Origin: Niastella koreensis GR20-10 | GTDB taxonomy: Bacteria; Bacteroidota; Bacteroidia; Chitinophagales; Chitinophagaceae | DNA: 64,000 nucleotides | Direction of reading: 5' to 3' | Assembly (NCBI RefSeq): GCF_000246855.1 | Contig: NC_016609.1 | Coordinates: 1,364,001-1,428,000 of the forward strand | Part shown: positions 34,703-44,622 of the stretch, one piece after another | Layout of the letters: every line of letters begins with the position of its first letter | Position numbering within the stretch: the first letter of the stretch is position 1 | Notes under the pieces: model-generated | Seen by the model: the letters and a program-made list of their open reading frames with translations, nothing else | The model's database searches: none | What the model was told of the DNA's origin: nothing | Program-made: the position numbers and the translations under genes

Positions 34703-35080
34703 CAGAATACTAAATCAGACCTTAACATGAACTCATTGGGTTATTTACTATGCCAGGGGCATTTCTACGGTAAAGAGACAAGGAAATTTCTACGGTGTCA
34801 GGGATTAGAGGAAAACTATTTAAAATAAATTGATCGCTCATTTATTTCATAGGGTAGTTCGTAGGGCGTTCTTTCTTATCACCGACACAAATTTACGTTG
34901 CAAAAGCCCCGTTTAACGAGTTGTTTCGATGAACCGGGCAAACATATAGCCGAATGAGCGGAATTTTACGGTGATTGGGTGGCCAATTATCAATGGGTAA
35001 TTTACAATAGGCAATAGTGTCCGTTAATCGGGTTTTCCGCATATTTGGCCTCCTTTGTCTATTGCTTATTATCTATTGAT
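34703..35080. other. 378-bp gap with direct repeats and a word repeat
   Basis: ATTTCTACGGT occurs at 34761-34771 and 34786-34796, 25 bp apart. From 34980 to 35080 there is a word repeat in inverted form: AATTATCAATGGG / TACAATAGGCAATAG on the left and TGTCTATTGCTTATTATC on the right, next to the 3' end of the hybrid kinase gene. No ORF is seen. Confidence 0.45.
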
Positions 35081-37711
35081 TTAAAAGATTTGTGCGTTTA
35101 ATAGTTGATTTACTTCCTGTAACAGTAAGTGCTTGTAATCGTGCAGTTTATCAAACTCGGTGGCCAGGGTGGAGGCGGCTGTATGCTTTTTGGCAAGTTT
35201 CTCCAGTTTTTCCAGTTGCTGAAAGAAAGGCGTGTTTTTGCCCAGGATGGAAACGGTTGACTGAATATGGTGGGCGAGGGTAGCTACCTGTTTGGCGTTC
35301 TTTTCCTCTACTGCATTTTTAAGGGCTTCCATTTCGCCCGGAAACTGTTTCAGAAATTGTTTTACGATGGTTTTTAAAAACTCCCCGTTGCCCATTACCA
35401 TATCTTCCAAAAAGTTCAGGTCTATATAATGCAGCTCGTTTTTGAGTGTTTCCAGGTTGGAGTCCCGGTTGCCATCCAGGTATTTTTTCAGCAGCGAAAA
35501 CAATTCCTTTTCATGAATGGGTTTTGAAATATAATCATTCATCCCATAGCTGATGCATTTTTCGCGTTCGCCGGCCAGTGCGTGCGCCGTCATGGCAATG
35601 ATGGGAATATCGCTTTTCAGTTCTTTTCTGATAGCCTGTGCAGTGGCATAGCCGTCCATCAGCGGCATTTGAATATCAAGCAGCACCAGGCTAAAGGTAG
35701 ATCGTTGTAACCATTCAATGGCTTTGGCGCCATTATCGGCTAACTGGTAATTCACTTTCCAGCTTTCAAAAGTGAATTTTATCAGCAGCTGGTTCATGGA
35801 GTTGTCTTCCACTACCAGTATTTGTGCATCGGGGAAGGCGCCGGCGGTGATGGCTGTTTTTTCGCTGAGTGATGCGGTCAATGTTTCGCCCACCGGCACC
35901 AGGGAATAAGCTATGTCGAAGATAAACTCAGTGCCTTTGCCCTGTTCGCTTTCAACAGAAATATTTCCATCCTGTAGCTGAACCAGGTTCCTTACGATGG
36001 AAAGTCCCAAACCGGTTCCGCCATATTTACGGGTGGTATCTGTTTCGCCCTGTTGAAACCGTTCAAAAATGGGCTCCAGTTTATCGGCGGGAATACCAAT
36101 GCCGCTGTCTTTAACCGAGAAGCGTAATCGCAAGGTTTCCTGCTGTTGATCGAGCTTGGTGATGTTGATAGCTATACCGCCTTTTTGCGTAAACTTGATG
36201 GCATTGCTGATGAGGTTTACCAGTATTTGCGTAAGGCGCACCGCATCGCCGGTGAGGGTATCGGGAATATTATCCTGGATGTAGAGCGAGAAAGAAAGGT
36301 TCTTCTCCCGCGCTTTGTGATAGAACATGGTTTCAATAGAACTGCAAAGCCCGCGCAAACTGAACGGGTTCTTTTCAATGCGCAGCATGCCGGCTTCTAT
36401 CTTGGAAATGTCAAGAATGTCGTTGATGATGGTTAGCAGGTTTTCACTGGCCGATTGTATCAGGTTCACAAACTGCTGCTGTTCCTCCGTCATCGTTGTT
36501 TTTTGTATCAGGTTGGTGAAACCGATAACCGAGTTGATAGGCGTCCTTATTTCATGGCTCATATTGGCCAGGAACTGTTCTTTTACGTTGGCCGATTCAA
36601 TGGCCTGCTGTCGCGCTTCTTTTAATTCGGTTTCTGCTTTTTGTTGCTGGGTAATGTCGTAGATGGTGGACCGGCTAGATACATAGTTACCTGCTGTATC
36701 GTACACGGCAACGGAGTTCAATACCACCGGAAAGGTTTCACCGGTTTTGGTACGCATGGTAAGCCGGCGTTCCCTTACCGACCCATTTTTCTTAAAAGTG
36801 GAAAAATTCTCCCGCACGCTTTGGGCGGTTGCTTCATCAAGGATATCATATATGAATAGTCTGCCCACCACTTCTTCCCTTGTATAACCCAACCATTTTA
36901 ATTCCGTATCGTTCATGGCAACAATGCGTGCTTCATGATCTATGGAGTGATAGCCGCAGGGCGCGTTGTTGTACAGGTCCTGTATTTCGGCAGAAATGCG
37001 TTCTATGTTATGCCGGGCCTCTGTTTCTTTTTCATTGGCAAGCTCCAGTTCGCCTATCAGCTTGTGCTGCGCCAGGATATGGCGAATAACCAGCATGGAT
37101 AAGATCACGATGCCCGAAAGACCAAGTATCGTTAACAGGCGGCTGATGATTAAAACATACAGGGTGCGTTTACGGTTCTGCGCAATCCCGGCCTGCAACT
37201 GGTCGTACAGTTCCTTTTCCAGCTGCATGGACAGGTCGGTAATACTGTCGCGCAGAATGGAGCCGGCCTTGCTGGAAATTCTTTTTTCCGCCTGCGCTTT
37301 CCCCAGGCTGGTATATACCTGAATAATTTCGTTGGTGGTAAGAATCCGTTTTTCGATCAGCGAAGCCAGGGTAGTGAAGGAAGCCTGGTTATATTGGTTC
37401 ATGGATGCTTTTTCAAGACCTTCCAATTCCTGTTTCAATAAATTAAGCGTATCCTGAACGCCAACTATAAAATTGCTATCGCCGGTTATTACAAAGCCAC
37501 GTACGCGGCTTTCGGTAAGTATAACATTCTTGACAATGTTCTGCAGTTTGTTATGTAAATGAAATGATTCGATGGCTTCGCGGCTGGCAGAGCGGGATTT
37601 ACTGATGATCCGCTCGGTATTGAGTTGAAGAATGATGCCAGTTGCAATAAAGACCACCGAAAAAGCAATACTGTAGAGAATAAGCCTGTCAGGTTTTATG
37701 TTTCTTTTCAT
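35081..37711 (-). CDS. CHASE3-PAS hybrid histidine kinase with REC and HPt
   Basis: An 876-residue membrane sensor. TM1 about 10-32, periplasmic CHASE3 domain about 35-180 ('TESRVRGFVITGDSNF'), TM2 about 183-210, a coiled linker, PAS with PAC about 245-355 ('APCGYHSIDHEARIVAMNDTELKWLGYTREEVVG'), HisKA ('FLANMSHEIRTPINSVIGF'), HATPase ('NLISNAIKFT', 'DSGIGIP', 'GTGLGLSI'), receiver domain with acceptor Asp679 ('LVLLDIQMPLMDGYA') and C-terminal HPt with His814 ('LAHHIQST'). It contains every step of a phosphorelay up to an external regulator, but no intact regulator adjoins it; a frameshifted LytTR-type receiver lies upstream. Confidence 0.92.
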   Translation of the reverse strand: MKRNIKPDRLILYSIAFSVVFIATGIILQLNTERIISKSRSASREAIESFHLHNKLQNIVKNVILTESRVRGFVITGDSNFIVGVQDTLNLLKQELEGLEKASMNQYNQASFTTLASLIEKRILTTNEIIQVYTSLGKAQAEKRISSKAGSILRDSITDLSMQLEKELYDQLQAGIAQNRKRTLYVLIISRLLTILGLSGIVILSMLVIRHILAQHKLIGELELANEKETEARHNIERISAEIQDLYNNAPCGYHSIDHEARIVAMNDTELKWLGYTREEVVGRLFIYDILDEATAQSVRENFSTFKKNGSVRERRLTMRTKTGETFPVVLNSVAVYDTAGNYVSSRSTIYDITQQQKAETELKEARQQAIESANVKEQFLANMSHEIRTPINSVIGFTNLIQKTTMTEEQQQFVNLIQSASENLLTIINDILDISKIEAGMLRIEKNPFSLRGLCSSIETMFYHKAREKNLSFSLYIQDNIPDTLTGDAVRLTQILVNLISNAIKFTQKGGIAINITKLDQQQETLRLRFSVKDSGIGIPADKLEPIFERFQQGETDTTRKYGGTGLGLSIVRNLVQLQDGNISVESEQGKGTEFIFDIAYSLVPVGETLTASLSEKTAITAGAFPDAQILVVEDNSMNQLLIKFTFESWKVNYQLADNGAKAIEWLQRSTFSLVLLDIQMPLMDGYATAQAIRKELKSDIPIIAMTAHALAGEREKCISYGMNDYISKPIHEKELFSLLKKYLDGNRDSNLETLKNELHYIDLNFLEDMVMGNGEFLKTIVKQFLKQFPGEMEALKNAVEEKNAKQVATLAHHIQSTVSILGKNTPFFQQLEKLEKLAKKHTAASTLATEFDKLHDYKHLLLQEVNQLLNAQIF

Positions 37712-37763
37712 GGTAACTGATGCTACGTCAGTTTACCTGACCTTAACCCTGGTAACGGAAAAT

Positions 37764-37802
37764 CAATTACCAATCGGCAATGGACAATTGGCAATATTGG
37801 TA
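37764..37802. repeat. CAATTGGC word repeat
   Basis: Loose tandem words AATTACCAATCGGCAAT, GGACAATTGGCAATATTGG in the space between the hybrid kinase start and the pseudogene. The same vocabulary (GCCAATTGACAATTGG) appears at 57545-57570. Confidence 0.65.
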
Positions 37803-37815
37803 CTGTACCCGCAAT

Positions 37816-38040
37816 TTAAATATAATCTTTATAAGTGGTGAGTATAGACAGGGTTTGTTTGGGCAAATTTTTCAACATCTCAATACCGCTCATTCCCGGC
37901 ATTCTGTGTCTAAAAGAACCAAATCAGGCGGATTGGCCGTAATATTGCGATCGCTATCAATAGCATAAGTTAGCAAAATATTAGTAATGATTAAACCGGC
38001 AGCAATTTTTTTAATCTCATATTCGTTGTGTACACCACGC
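37816..38040 (-). pseudogene. Frameshifted LytTR-type response-regulator remnant
   Basis: On the minus strand a receiver domain can be read in two frames. The first gives 'TANPPDLVLLDTE', the usual strand and acceptor Asp of LytR/AgrA regulators, then runs to a stop. The second continues exactly from there as 'MPGMSGIEMLKNLPKQTLSI' and 'LTTYKDYI'. Together they restore 'PDLVLLD-x-x-MPGMSGIE', so one base was lost near 37902-37905. Neither the N-terminus nor the LytTR DNA-binding domain is found, so the gene is both truncated and frameshifted. It lies between the hybrid kinase and a beta-barrel gene on the other strand. Confidence 0.65.
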
Positions 38041-38076
38041 ACCCTGTGTGCTGCCAGTAGATTTTTTAGCAAACGT

Positions 38077-39084
38077 ATGAAGAAATTGCTCGTTCTGATT
38101 GTGTTAGTGGTTGCTATGCAACCGGCTTTTTCCCAGAATGGGGGAAAGCTGGATTCAATATTCTCAAAGGGCGACACCACCGCCATCTTGGATTCATTGT
38201 TAAAAGACTTTGATTCTTATTTAGATAGTTTAGCAGGCAATAAAAGCTTCTTTACCGTAAACACAGGTATTGGTACCGGGTATTTTAGCTTTAATGAAAA
38301 GAACGCCGTTACGGTAAATACGCAAAAGAAGCTGATCTTTTTCCCTGCGCTGGGGTATTTTCATAAATCAGGGCTGGGTATATCCGCCTCGGCATATGCT
38401 ATGCTGAATAATGGGGTGAATTTTTACCAGTATTCGTTCAGTCCCTCGTTCGACAGGATAAAGAAGAGTTATTCTACGGGCATCGCATATACAAGGTACT
38501 TTACCAAGGATTCGCTTAATTTTTATACGACGCCTATCCAGAATGAATTGTTCACCTATTTCTCATACAAGAAATGGTGGGTGCGGCCAACCTTAAGCCT
38601 GAGTTATGGGTGGGGCAGTCACGAACAATATGAGAAAAGAAAGGCTACCCGCCTGGCGCGGCTGCTGGAAGCCAGGCGACGGTATTATGTGATTATAAAG
38701 AATACCACGCATGTAAGTGATTTTTCGGCCACCATTTCGCTTCGAAAAGATATTGACTGGTATGGGGTGTTGTTTAAACGGGACAATATAACGTTAACCC
38801 CAATTGCCATGTTGAATGCCGGCACGCAAACCTATGGTTTTAATACTTCTTATTCATATAACTTTTCGCCGGTGCGTGCCAACTCCTTACCCAGTAACAA
38901 CGACATTAGCGACAATACGCAATTTGCGCTTCAGTCGGCTTGTTTCGCACTCAGGGGAAGTTATTTGAAAGGCAGGTTCCTGTTACAGTCGCAGGTGCTG
39001 TTCGATTATTACCTGCTTGATGTGCAGGACCCCAGTTCCAGATTGAATACCGTATACTCCATAACAGCAGGATTAAGCTTTTAA
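38077..39084 (+). CDS. Outer-membrane beta-barrel protein, hypothetical
   Basis: A 335-residue secreted protein; the ATG at 38077 gives a clean signal peptide (KLLVLIVLVVAMQPAFSQ). An N-terminal helical stretch ('DSIFSKGDTTAILDSLLKDFDSYLDSLAGNKSFF') is followed by about twelve amphipathic strands ending in 'SITAGLSF' with a C-terminal Phe, typical of an outer-membrane barrel. The Asp/Ser-rich start and barrel resemble unnamed Chitinophagaceae proteins. Function unknown. Its 5' region overlaps the regulator remnant on the opposite strand. Confidence 0.65.
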   Translation: MKKLLVLIVLVVAMQPAFSQNGGKLDSIFSKGDTTAILDSLLKDFDSYLDSLAGNKSFFTVNTGIGTGYFSFNEKNAVTVNTQKKLIFFPALGYFHKSGLGISASAYAMLNNGVNFYQYSFSPSFDRIKKSYSTGIAYTRYFTKDSLNFYTTPIQNELFTYFSYKKWWVRPTLSLSYGWGSHEQYEKRKATRLARLLEARRRYYVIIKNTTHVSDFSATISLRKDIDWYGVLFKRDNITLTPIAMLNAGTQTYGFNTSYSYNFSPVRANSLPSNNDISDNTQFALQSACFALRGSYLKGRFLLQSQVLFDYYLLDVQDPSSRLNTVYSITAGLSF

Positions 39085-39197
39085 TGATTGATTTTTAGGT
39101 ATTTCTTCACGTAGCTGTTAAGGTAAATTAACAGCCATGGTTGAACCCTGGCATGTAAGTTGAAATTCTAATGTTGAACCAAATAATAACACAGAAT

Positions 39198-39800
39198 ATG
39201 AAACTTAAATCCCTGGTATTAGTAACTATTGCGTCAACGTTGACCTCGCTTTCATTTGCCCAAGGATCTGGAGGAGGAGGTTTTCATATTGGTGCAAAAG
39301 CAGGTGCCAACATCTTTAAAATGGATGGCACTTCAATGAAAGATGAATTTAATTTTGGATATAACGTTGGCGCCTTTGCCGAAATAAAATTTAATAAAGA
39401 GTGGGGCATACAACCCGAAGTAATGTGGAACCAAACCAATTACCGCACAGGTACAAAATTCAGTGATATTTATCCTGAAGGTGTTAATGATGTAAAAGGT
39501 AAACTGAGTTATTTAAGCATTCCTCTCTTGTTAAGTTACAGTCCGGCCAAGATCATCTCCTTTCAGCTTGGGCCACAGTTTGGCGTGTTGGTTAATCAAG
39601 ATAATACGCTTATAAAAAATGGCGAAGATGCTTTTAAAAAGGGTGATTTCTCCGCGCTGGGCGGTGTGCAGCTGAACCTCGGTGGCCTGAAAGTGGGCGG
39701 CCGTTACGTAATAGGACTAAACAATATCAATGACATCGACAATAAGGAAAAATGGAGAAACCAGGGATTCCAGGTGTATGTGGGAGCAAGATTTTTATAA
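39198..39800 (+). CDS. Porin-family outer-membrane protein (OMP_b-brl_2)
   Basis: A 200-residue protein beginning at the ATG at 39198, with signal 'LVLVTIASTLTSLSFAQ'. The mature start 'GFHIGAKAGANIFKMDGTSMKDEFNFGYNVGAFAEIKFNKEWGIQPEVMWNQ' is typical of the small eight-stranded barrels of Bacteroidota, and the end 'GGRYVIGLNNI' plus 'GFQVYVGARFL' is the last strand pair. Such proteins bind outer-membrane or extracellular ligands; the role is not known. It is followed by a strong terminator. Confidence 0.85.
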   Translation: MKLKSLVLVTIASTLTSLSFAQGSGGGGFHIGAKAGANIFKMDGTSMKDEFNFGYNVGAFAEIKFNKEWGIQPEVMWNQTNYRTGTKFSDIYPEGVNDVKGKLSYLSIPLLLSYSPAKIISFQLGPQFGVLVNQDNTLIKNGEDAFKKGDFSALGGVQLNLGGLKVGGRYVIGLNNINDIDNKEKWRNQGFQVYVGARFL

Positions 39801-39817
39801 GGAATTCTAAATAAAAT

Positions 39818-39853
39818 AAAAGAGTCCACCTGATGCATCGGGTGGACTCTTTT
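39818..39853. terminator. Bidirectional terminator
   Basis: AAAAGAGTCCACC pairs with GGTGGACTCTTTT around TGATGCATCG. It serves the porin gene and the convergent hypothetical gene. Confidence 0.9.
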
Positions 39854-39877
39854 AGTAAGCTCGGTTATCTTAAATCG

Positions 39878-40381
39878 TTATTTATAAGAATAAGCAAAGC
39901 CTTTTTTGATAGATTGAGTAGACCACTTGCTGTCTTTTTCGCTGGTAAGCAACACAAATGGTGCGCCTAATTCAGCGGCTTCTTTTTTCAATCTTTCCAT
40001 TGATTTTTTGTCGGCGTTACCAGCAGTACGGTAAGAAAGCATACCTGCAGTTTTACCCCTGATCTCACCTTGTTTTTTAAGACCAACGGCTGCCGCTACA
40101 TCTTCGAGAACAACTACTTTTTCCCAATCATCTTTGTCGGCGATCGTAATTTTTTCAGTGATGTCTTCTTTACGGCCGCTACCATACTCGATCTTTGCTA
40201 CAGCATACTTGCCAATTGTTTGTTCTGCTGTTTCATTTGGATAAGTAAAGGTAATAACGAATTCTGCCACTTTGATGATCTTACAATCCAGTTTTTCACC
40301 GGTGTGTTTGTACATTTTGTCTTGGGCAAAGGTTACAAGAGTTGCGAATAGGGCAACCATTAGCATGATGGATTTGCGCAT
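39878..40381 (-). CDS. Secreted hypothetical protein
   Basis: A 167-residue protein with a signal peptide (IMLMVALFATLVTFAQ). The first part, 'MYKHTGEKLDCKIIKVAEFVITFTYPNETAEQTIGKYAVAKIEYGSGRKEDIT', is a short beta barrel-like region seen in many Bacteroidota proteins that translate 'metadata' of compact repeats; the second, 'SMERLKKEAAELGAPFVLLTSEKD', resembles a Rossmann-like alpha/beta unit found in periplasmic proteins of the YdgH or heavy-metal-binding type. No catalytic motif. Function unknown; single gene. Confidence 0.6.
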   Translation of the reverse strand: MRKSIMLMVALFATLVTFAQDKMYKHTGEKLDCKIIKVAEFVITFTYPNETAEQTIGKYAVAKIEYGSGRKEDITEKITIADKDDWEKVVVLEDVAAAVGLKKQGEIRGKTAGMLSYRTAGNADKKSMERLKKEAAELGAPFVLLTSEKDSKWSTQSIKKGFAYSYK

Positions 40382-40558
40382 GGAGGGTGTTTTTTAGCTA
40401 CGAATGTTGTTTTTGGTTAATAAGCGTCAAAAATAACGTTAATCTTCTGATTAAATTGCGGAATTTGGGCAAAAAAATAAGCATTAAGGCGTTTACCAAT
40501 ACTTGTTAATGGTATATCCTTAATGCCTATTTCTTATATAACAAAGCCTTTATATGCC

Positions 40559-42208
40559 TTATTTCATCTTCTTCCAGGCATTGATCAGGCCATTGGTAGA
40601 AGAGTCGTGGTTGCTTACAGGTTTGTCGTTCTGCAATTCAGGTAAAATATTATTGGCGAGTTGTTTCCCCAGTTCCACCCCCCATTGGTCGAAGCTGAAG
40701 ATATTCCAGATAACACCCTGTACAAAGATCTTGTGTTCGTACAAGGCTATCAGCTGACCCAATGTATAGGGAGTGATTTTTTTAATGAGGAATGAGTTGG
40801 TAGGCCGGTTGCCGGTAAATTCTTTAAACGGCACCAGGGCTTTTATTTCATCGGCAGATTTACCTGCCTTTATCAATTCAGCTTCTGCTTCCTCCCCGGT
40901 TTTACCGTTCATCAGCGCTTCTGTTTGTGCAAAAAAGTTCGATAACAGTTTGGCGTGGTGATCGCCAATAGGGTTATGGCTCACGGCCGGCGCAATAAAA
41001 TCGCAGGGTATCAGCAATGTGCCCTGGTGTATCAACTGGTAAAACGCATGCTGGCCATTGGTGCCCGGTTCGCCCCAGATAACCGGACCGGTATTGTACC
41101 GCACGGGTTTGCCCCTGCGGTCAACGCTTTTACCATTGCTTTCCATATTGCCCTGTTGAAAATAAGCGGCAAAACGGTGCATGTACTGGTCGTACGGTAA
41201 AATAGCTTCTGTTTGCGTATCGAAGAAGTTGGTATACCAAAGGCCTATAAGGGCCATGATCACCGGGATATTTTTATCGAAGGCAGTAGTGCGGAAATGG
41301 TTGTCGGTTGAATGAGCGCCTTTTAACAGCGATTCAAAATTCTCATAGCCAACAGTCAACGCAATGGATAAACCAATGGCGCTCCATAAGGAATAACGGC
41401 CGCCTACCCAATCCCAGAATTCAAACATATTGGCTTTATCGATGCCGAATTTCACCACTTCCTTTTCATTGGTGCTAAGGGCCACAAAATGCTTGGCTAT
41501 ATAGCTTTCATCGCCGGCCGCCTCAAGGAACCAATGCCGTGCCGTATGCGCATTGGTCATGGTTTCCTGGGTGGTGAACGTTTTGGAAGCAATGAGGAAC
41601 AGGGTTTCCTGTGGCGTTACTTTCCGCAGCGTTTCAACAATATGGGTAGCGTCAACATTCGATACATAGAAAACCTGGATGTCTTTTTTCCAGTATGGTT
41701 TCAGCGCTTCGGTTACCATATAAGGGCCCAGATCGCTGCCGCCAATACCGATGTTGACAATGTATTTTATTTTGCTGCCGGTATAGCCGGTCCATTCGCC
41801 GCTGTGAATGCGTTCGCAGAACTGTTTCATTTGCTGCAATACCTGGTGTACCTGGGGCATTACGTTTTTGCCTTCTGAATACACCGGTTCATTGCCCATG
41901 TTGCGCAGGGCGGTATGCAGCACCGACCGGCCTTCGGTTTCGTTAATTACATCGCCGGTGAACATAGCCTCGATGGCCTCAGACAGTTTGCATTCCTCGG
42001 CCAGGTCCAGCAGCAACGACATGGTTTTTGCGTTGATGCGGTTCTTGGAATAATCGAACAATATATCTTCAAATGAAAGGGAAAAGTTGTTGAATCTATC
42101 GGGGTCATCGGCAAACAGTTCGCGTAAATGCGTTTCGGAGATCTTCTTATAATGGCGTTCCAGTTTGTCCCATGCGTCTGTTTGATGCGGCTTGATCTTT
42201 GGTAACAT
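40559..42208 (-). CDS. pgi: Glucose-6-phosphate isomerase
   Basis: A 549-residue cytoplasmic enzyme interconverting glucose-6-phosphate and fructose-6-phosphate. I set the start at the ATG at 42208 ([20 protein letters not shown]), which gives exactly the length of the E. coli enzyme; the frame runs 27 residues further upstream without similarity. Signatures: '[19 protein letters not shown]', '[23 protein letters not shown]', '[21 protein letters not shown]', '[21 protein letters not shown]' with the catalytic Glu, and '[13 protein letters not shown]' with the catalytic His. Transcribed alone. Confidence 0.97.
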   Translation of the reverse strand: MLPKIKPHQTDAWDKLERHYKKISETHLRELFADDPDRFNNFSLSFEDILFDYSKNRINAKTMSLLLDLAEECKLSEAIEAMFTGDVINETEGRSVLHTALRNMGNEPVYSEGKNVMPQVHQVLQQMKQFCERIHSGEWTGYTGSKIKYIVNIGIGGSDLGPYMVTEALKPYWKKDIQVFYVSNVDATHIVETLRKVTPQETLFLIASKTFTTQETMTNAHTARHWFLEAAGDESYIAKHFVALSTNEKEVVKFGIDKANMFEFWDWVGGRYSLWSAIGLSIALTVGYENFESLLKGAHSTDNHFRTTAFDKNIPVIMALIGLWYTNFFDTQTEAILPYDQYMHRFAAYFQQGNMESNGKSVDRRGKPVRYNTGPVIWGEPGTNGQHAFYQLIHQGTLLIPCDFIAPAVSHNPIGDHHAKLLSNFFAQTEALMNGKTGEEAEAELIKAGKSADEIKALVPFKEFTGNRPTNSFLIKKITPYTLGQLIALYEHKIFVQGVIWNIFSFDQWGVELGKQLANNILPELQNDKPVSNHDSSTNGLINAWKKMK

Positions 42209-42291
42209 ACTTGATTGAATTAGATTCAAAAATACTTGTTTTTTAATTGCAGTTAGCGAGCGACAAGTGGCTATATCGAAAAATAACAAGC

Positions 42292-42383
42292 AGGTGAGTG
42301 GTCATTGGTGAGTGGTGAGTGAATTTCCGATTTTTCAGGCATCTGCCATTTCGCGAGCCTGCTCACCATTCATCATTCACCCC
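42292..42383. repeat. GGTGAGTGGTGAG word repeat with complementary arm
   Basis: Left arm (42292-42322) repeats GGTGAGTG / GTCATTGGTGAGTGG; right arm (42361-42383) reads GCTCACCATTCATCATTCACCCC, the complementary vocabulary. It lies between the pgi start and the 3' end of the threonine aldolase gene and may fold into a long imperfect hairpin after the aldolase stop. Confidence 0.7.
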
Positions 42384-43406
42384 TCACAATTGTAAATTAA
42401 GCACCGTGTCCACCACATATTGCACCATGGCAGGGGTGATGCCCAAATGCAGCACCATCCTGATTTGTGTGGGTGAAATGGCAATGGCCAGGATATTCTT
42501 TTCCTTTAATGCGGCCGCTACCTGGGCTGCCTGAAAAGGTGGTTGTATTTCAAAGATGATGATATTGGTTTCAACAGGTAACAGTCCGGCCGTAAAAGTT
42601 GTTTTAATCAGGTTCGAGGCAATTTCCCGGGCATTTTCATGGTCCTGCTGCAGGCGGATGATGTTGTTTTTAAGGGCGTACACGCCACAGGCGGCCATAT
42701 AACCGGCCTGGCGCATACCACCGCCAAATACCTTACGTGCCCGTCTGGCCTTTTTAATGAAGGCCTGGCTGCCTATCAGGATACTTCCGATTGGGCATCC
42801 CAGTCCCTTGTTTAAACAAACCGAAATGCTGTGGAACAATTCCCCATATTGTTTGGGCGATTCGTTGCGGGCCACAATGGCATTGAACAAACGGGCGCCA
42901 TCAAGGTGCAGGGAAAGATTATTGGTATCGCAAACGGTGCGGATATGTTGGATCTCGGCCAGGTCGTAACAACTGCCGCCCCCGCGGTTGGAGGTATTTT
43001 CGAGGCAAACCAGCGAGGTGTGCGCTTTATGAACATCATCGGGGTTAATTGCCGCAGCCACCTGATCGGCGGTGACGCGTCCCCGGTTGCCGGGCAGCAA
43101 TCGCGATTGTACGCCTGAATTAAATGCCATACCGCCGCCCTCATACTGATACACATGCGCCGTTTGATCGCAGATCACTTCATCACCCGGTTGTGTATGC
43201 ACTTTAATGGCAATCTGGTTGCTCATGGTGCCGGTAGGGCAATACAGCGCCGCCTCCATGCCAAACAATTCGGCAGCCATGGTTTCCAGCAAATTTACCG
43301 TAGCATCTTCACCAAAAACATCATCCCCAACATGCGCTCTTAACATAGCGTCCATCATTTCCGGGGTTGGCTGGGTAACTGTATCCGATCTCAAATCTAC
43401 TATCAT
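42384..43406 (-). CDS. ltaE: Low-specificity L-threonine aldolase
   Basis: A 340-residue PLP enzyme of the beta-eliminating lyase family that cleaves L-threonine or L-allo-threonine to glycine and acetaldehyde. '[20 protein letters not shown]', '[16 protein letters not shown]', '[26 protein letters not shown]', '[10 protein letters not shown]' and the PLP-binding Lys in '[16 protein letters not shown]' are all present. Length is typical. It is followed by a word-repeat hairpin and upstream of pgi on the same strand. Confidence 0.93.
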   Translation of the reverse strand: MIVDLRSDTVTQPTPEMMDAMLRAHVGDDVFGEDATVNLLETMAAELFGMEAALYCPTGTMSNQIAIKVHTQPGDEVICDQTAHVYQYEGGGMAFNSGVQSRLLPGNRGRVTADQVAAAINPDDVHKAHTSLVCLENTSNRGGGSCYDLAEIQHIRTVCDTNNLSLHLDGARLFNAIVARNESPKQYGELFHSISVCLNKGLGCPIGSILIGSQAFIKKARRARKVFGGGMRQAGYMAACGVYALKNNIIRLQQDHENAREIASNLIKTTFTAGLLPVETNIIIFEIQPPFQAAQVAAALKEKNILAIAISPTQIRMVLHLGITPAMVQYVVDTVLNLQL

Positions 43407-43471
43407 GGGAATTATTGTATTGAGTCATAAATGTAAAATGTTGAAGTGAAAAATCCATAAACAAACTGAAA

Positions 43472-43510
43472 ACGGTTACAAGTTACAGGTTGCAGGTTTT
43501 AGGCGGCCAT
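43472..43510. repeat. GTTACAGGTTGCAGGTTT word repeat
   Basis: GGTTACAAGTTACAGGTTGCAGG lies in the 238-bp divergent space between threonine aldolase and a lipoprotein gene; AACCTGCAACCAGTAACTTG at 59381-59400 uses the complementary words. Confidence 0.6.
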
Positions 43511-43644
43511 CTGAATTCCCTGAAACCTGGAACTGCCGCGTAGCACACAATAGTTTTTTTAACATGATATTAAACCAAAAGCCCCTGCAGCCTTCTTAAT
43601 AGCGCACTTTACCAATACAATTTTTACACTTTAAAAGAACACTC

Positions 43645-44538
43645 ATGAAATGTAGAATTTCAGCAGCTATTGCTATGCTCTTACTGATGGCTTTATCGAT
43701 TGGCTCCTGTAAAAAAGACAACAGTGCGCAAACCCCTGTAAGCGATACGGAAGCGCAAACCATGAGTCAGGAAGACGCTGCCGCCGAAGGTGAATATGAT
43801 GATGTTACCGAAATGGGACTGGCAGCCGGCGCCGATTTGCAGAGTGGCGCAGTTGATAACGGCCGGATAGCAACCGATGGCAACACCGCACGTATTCGCA
43901 TTGACCTGTTTGTTAATCTCGCAGTGAAACTGGGTCCATGTGTCACCATTACTGCTGAACCTAATGACACCACTTTCCCTAAAACTGTTACGGTAAATTA
44001 TGGTGATGGTTGTATTTGCCGTGATGGTAAATTAAGAAAAGGTAAAGTTATTCTGAACTTCTCCGCACCTATCCGTAAACCTGGTGCTGTGCTTACTGTT
44101 ACCTTGCAGGATTACTACGTTAACAAAGCACATATCGAAGGCGTTAAAACCATTACCAACCTCAGCGCAAATGGCGCCGTAAAGTATTCAGTTGTTATTG
44201 CAGGTGGTAAAGTAACCTGGCCAAACGGAAGAGGGTTTACGTATGCAGGCACCAAAACGGTTACACAAATTGAAGGGGCCGCCACTGCCACCTGTGCCGA
44301 TGATGTGTACTCAACCGAGGTGAACACCACCCTCAAATATGCCAATGGCATAACTGTAACCAAAAGCACAGATTCACCGTTAATTAAACCGGTAAGCTGT
44401 CAGTGGATAACAAAAGGTAAGCTGAAAATAGCCATCAACAACCGCGTGTTATATGTTGATTATGGCACAACCGGCGATTGTGATAACAGCGCATTATTGA
44501 TCTGGGCCAACGGTCAGGTAGAGATTACCCTGCCATAG
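43645..44538 (+). CDS. Hypothetical lipoprotein
   Basis: A 297-residue lipoprotein with lipobox 'SIGSC' (Cys at residue 22) and a long acidic linker ('SDTEAQTMSQEDAAAEGEYDDVTEM'). The mature domain has two Cys-containing blocks, 'GPCVTITAEPNDTTFPKTVTVNYGDGCICRDGKLRKGKVIL' and 'SCQWITKGKLKIAINNRVLYVDYGTTGDCDNSALLIWANGQVEITL', a beta-rich pattern seen in many unnamed Bacteroidota lipoproteins. No enzyme motif. A terminator follows. Confidence 0.7.
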   Translation: MKCRISAAIAMLLLMALSIGSCKKDNSAQTPVSDTEAQTMSQEDAAAEGEYDDVTEMGLAAGADLQSGAVDNGRIATDGNTARIRIDLFVNLAVKLGPCVTITAEPNDTTFPKTVTVNYGDGCICRDGKLRKGKVILNFSAPIRKPGAVLTVTLQDYYVNKAHIEGVKTITNLSANGAVKYSVVIAGGKVTWPNGRGFTYAGTKTVTQIEGAATATCADDVYSTEVNTTLKYANGITVTKSTDSPLIKPVSCQWITKGKLKIAINNRVLYVDYGTTGDCDNSALLIWANGQVEITLP

Positions 44539-44570
44539 AAAGGGACCATGATCCGTATCGCGAAAATTAA

Positions 44571-44600
44571 AAGGGCTGACCATTCCGTCAGCCCTTGCTT
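44571..44600. terminator. Terminator of the lipoprotein gene
   Basis: AAGGGCTGAC pairs with GTCAGCCCTT around CATTCC, with a T-rich tail and an A-rich lead, so it can serve both convergent genes. Confidence 0.87.
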
Positions 44601-44622
44601 ATTTTATGCTGGTGTATGAGCT

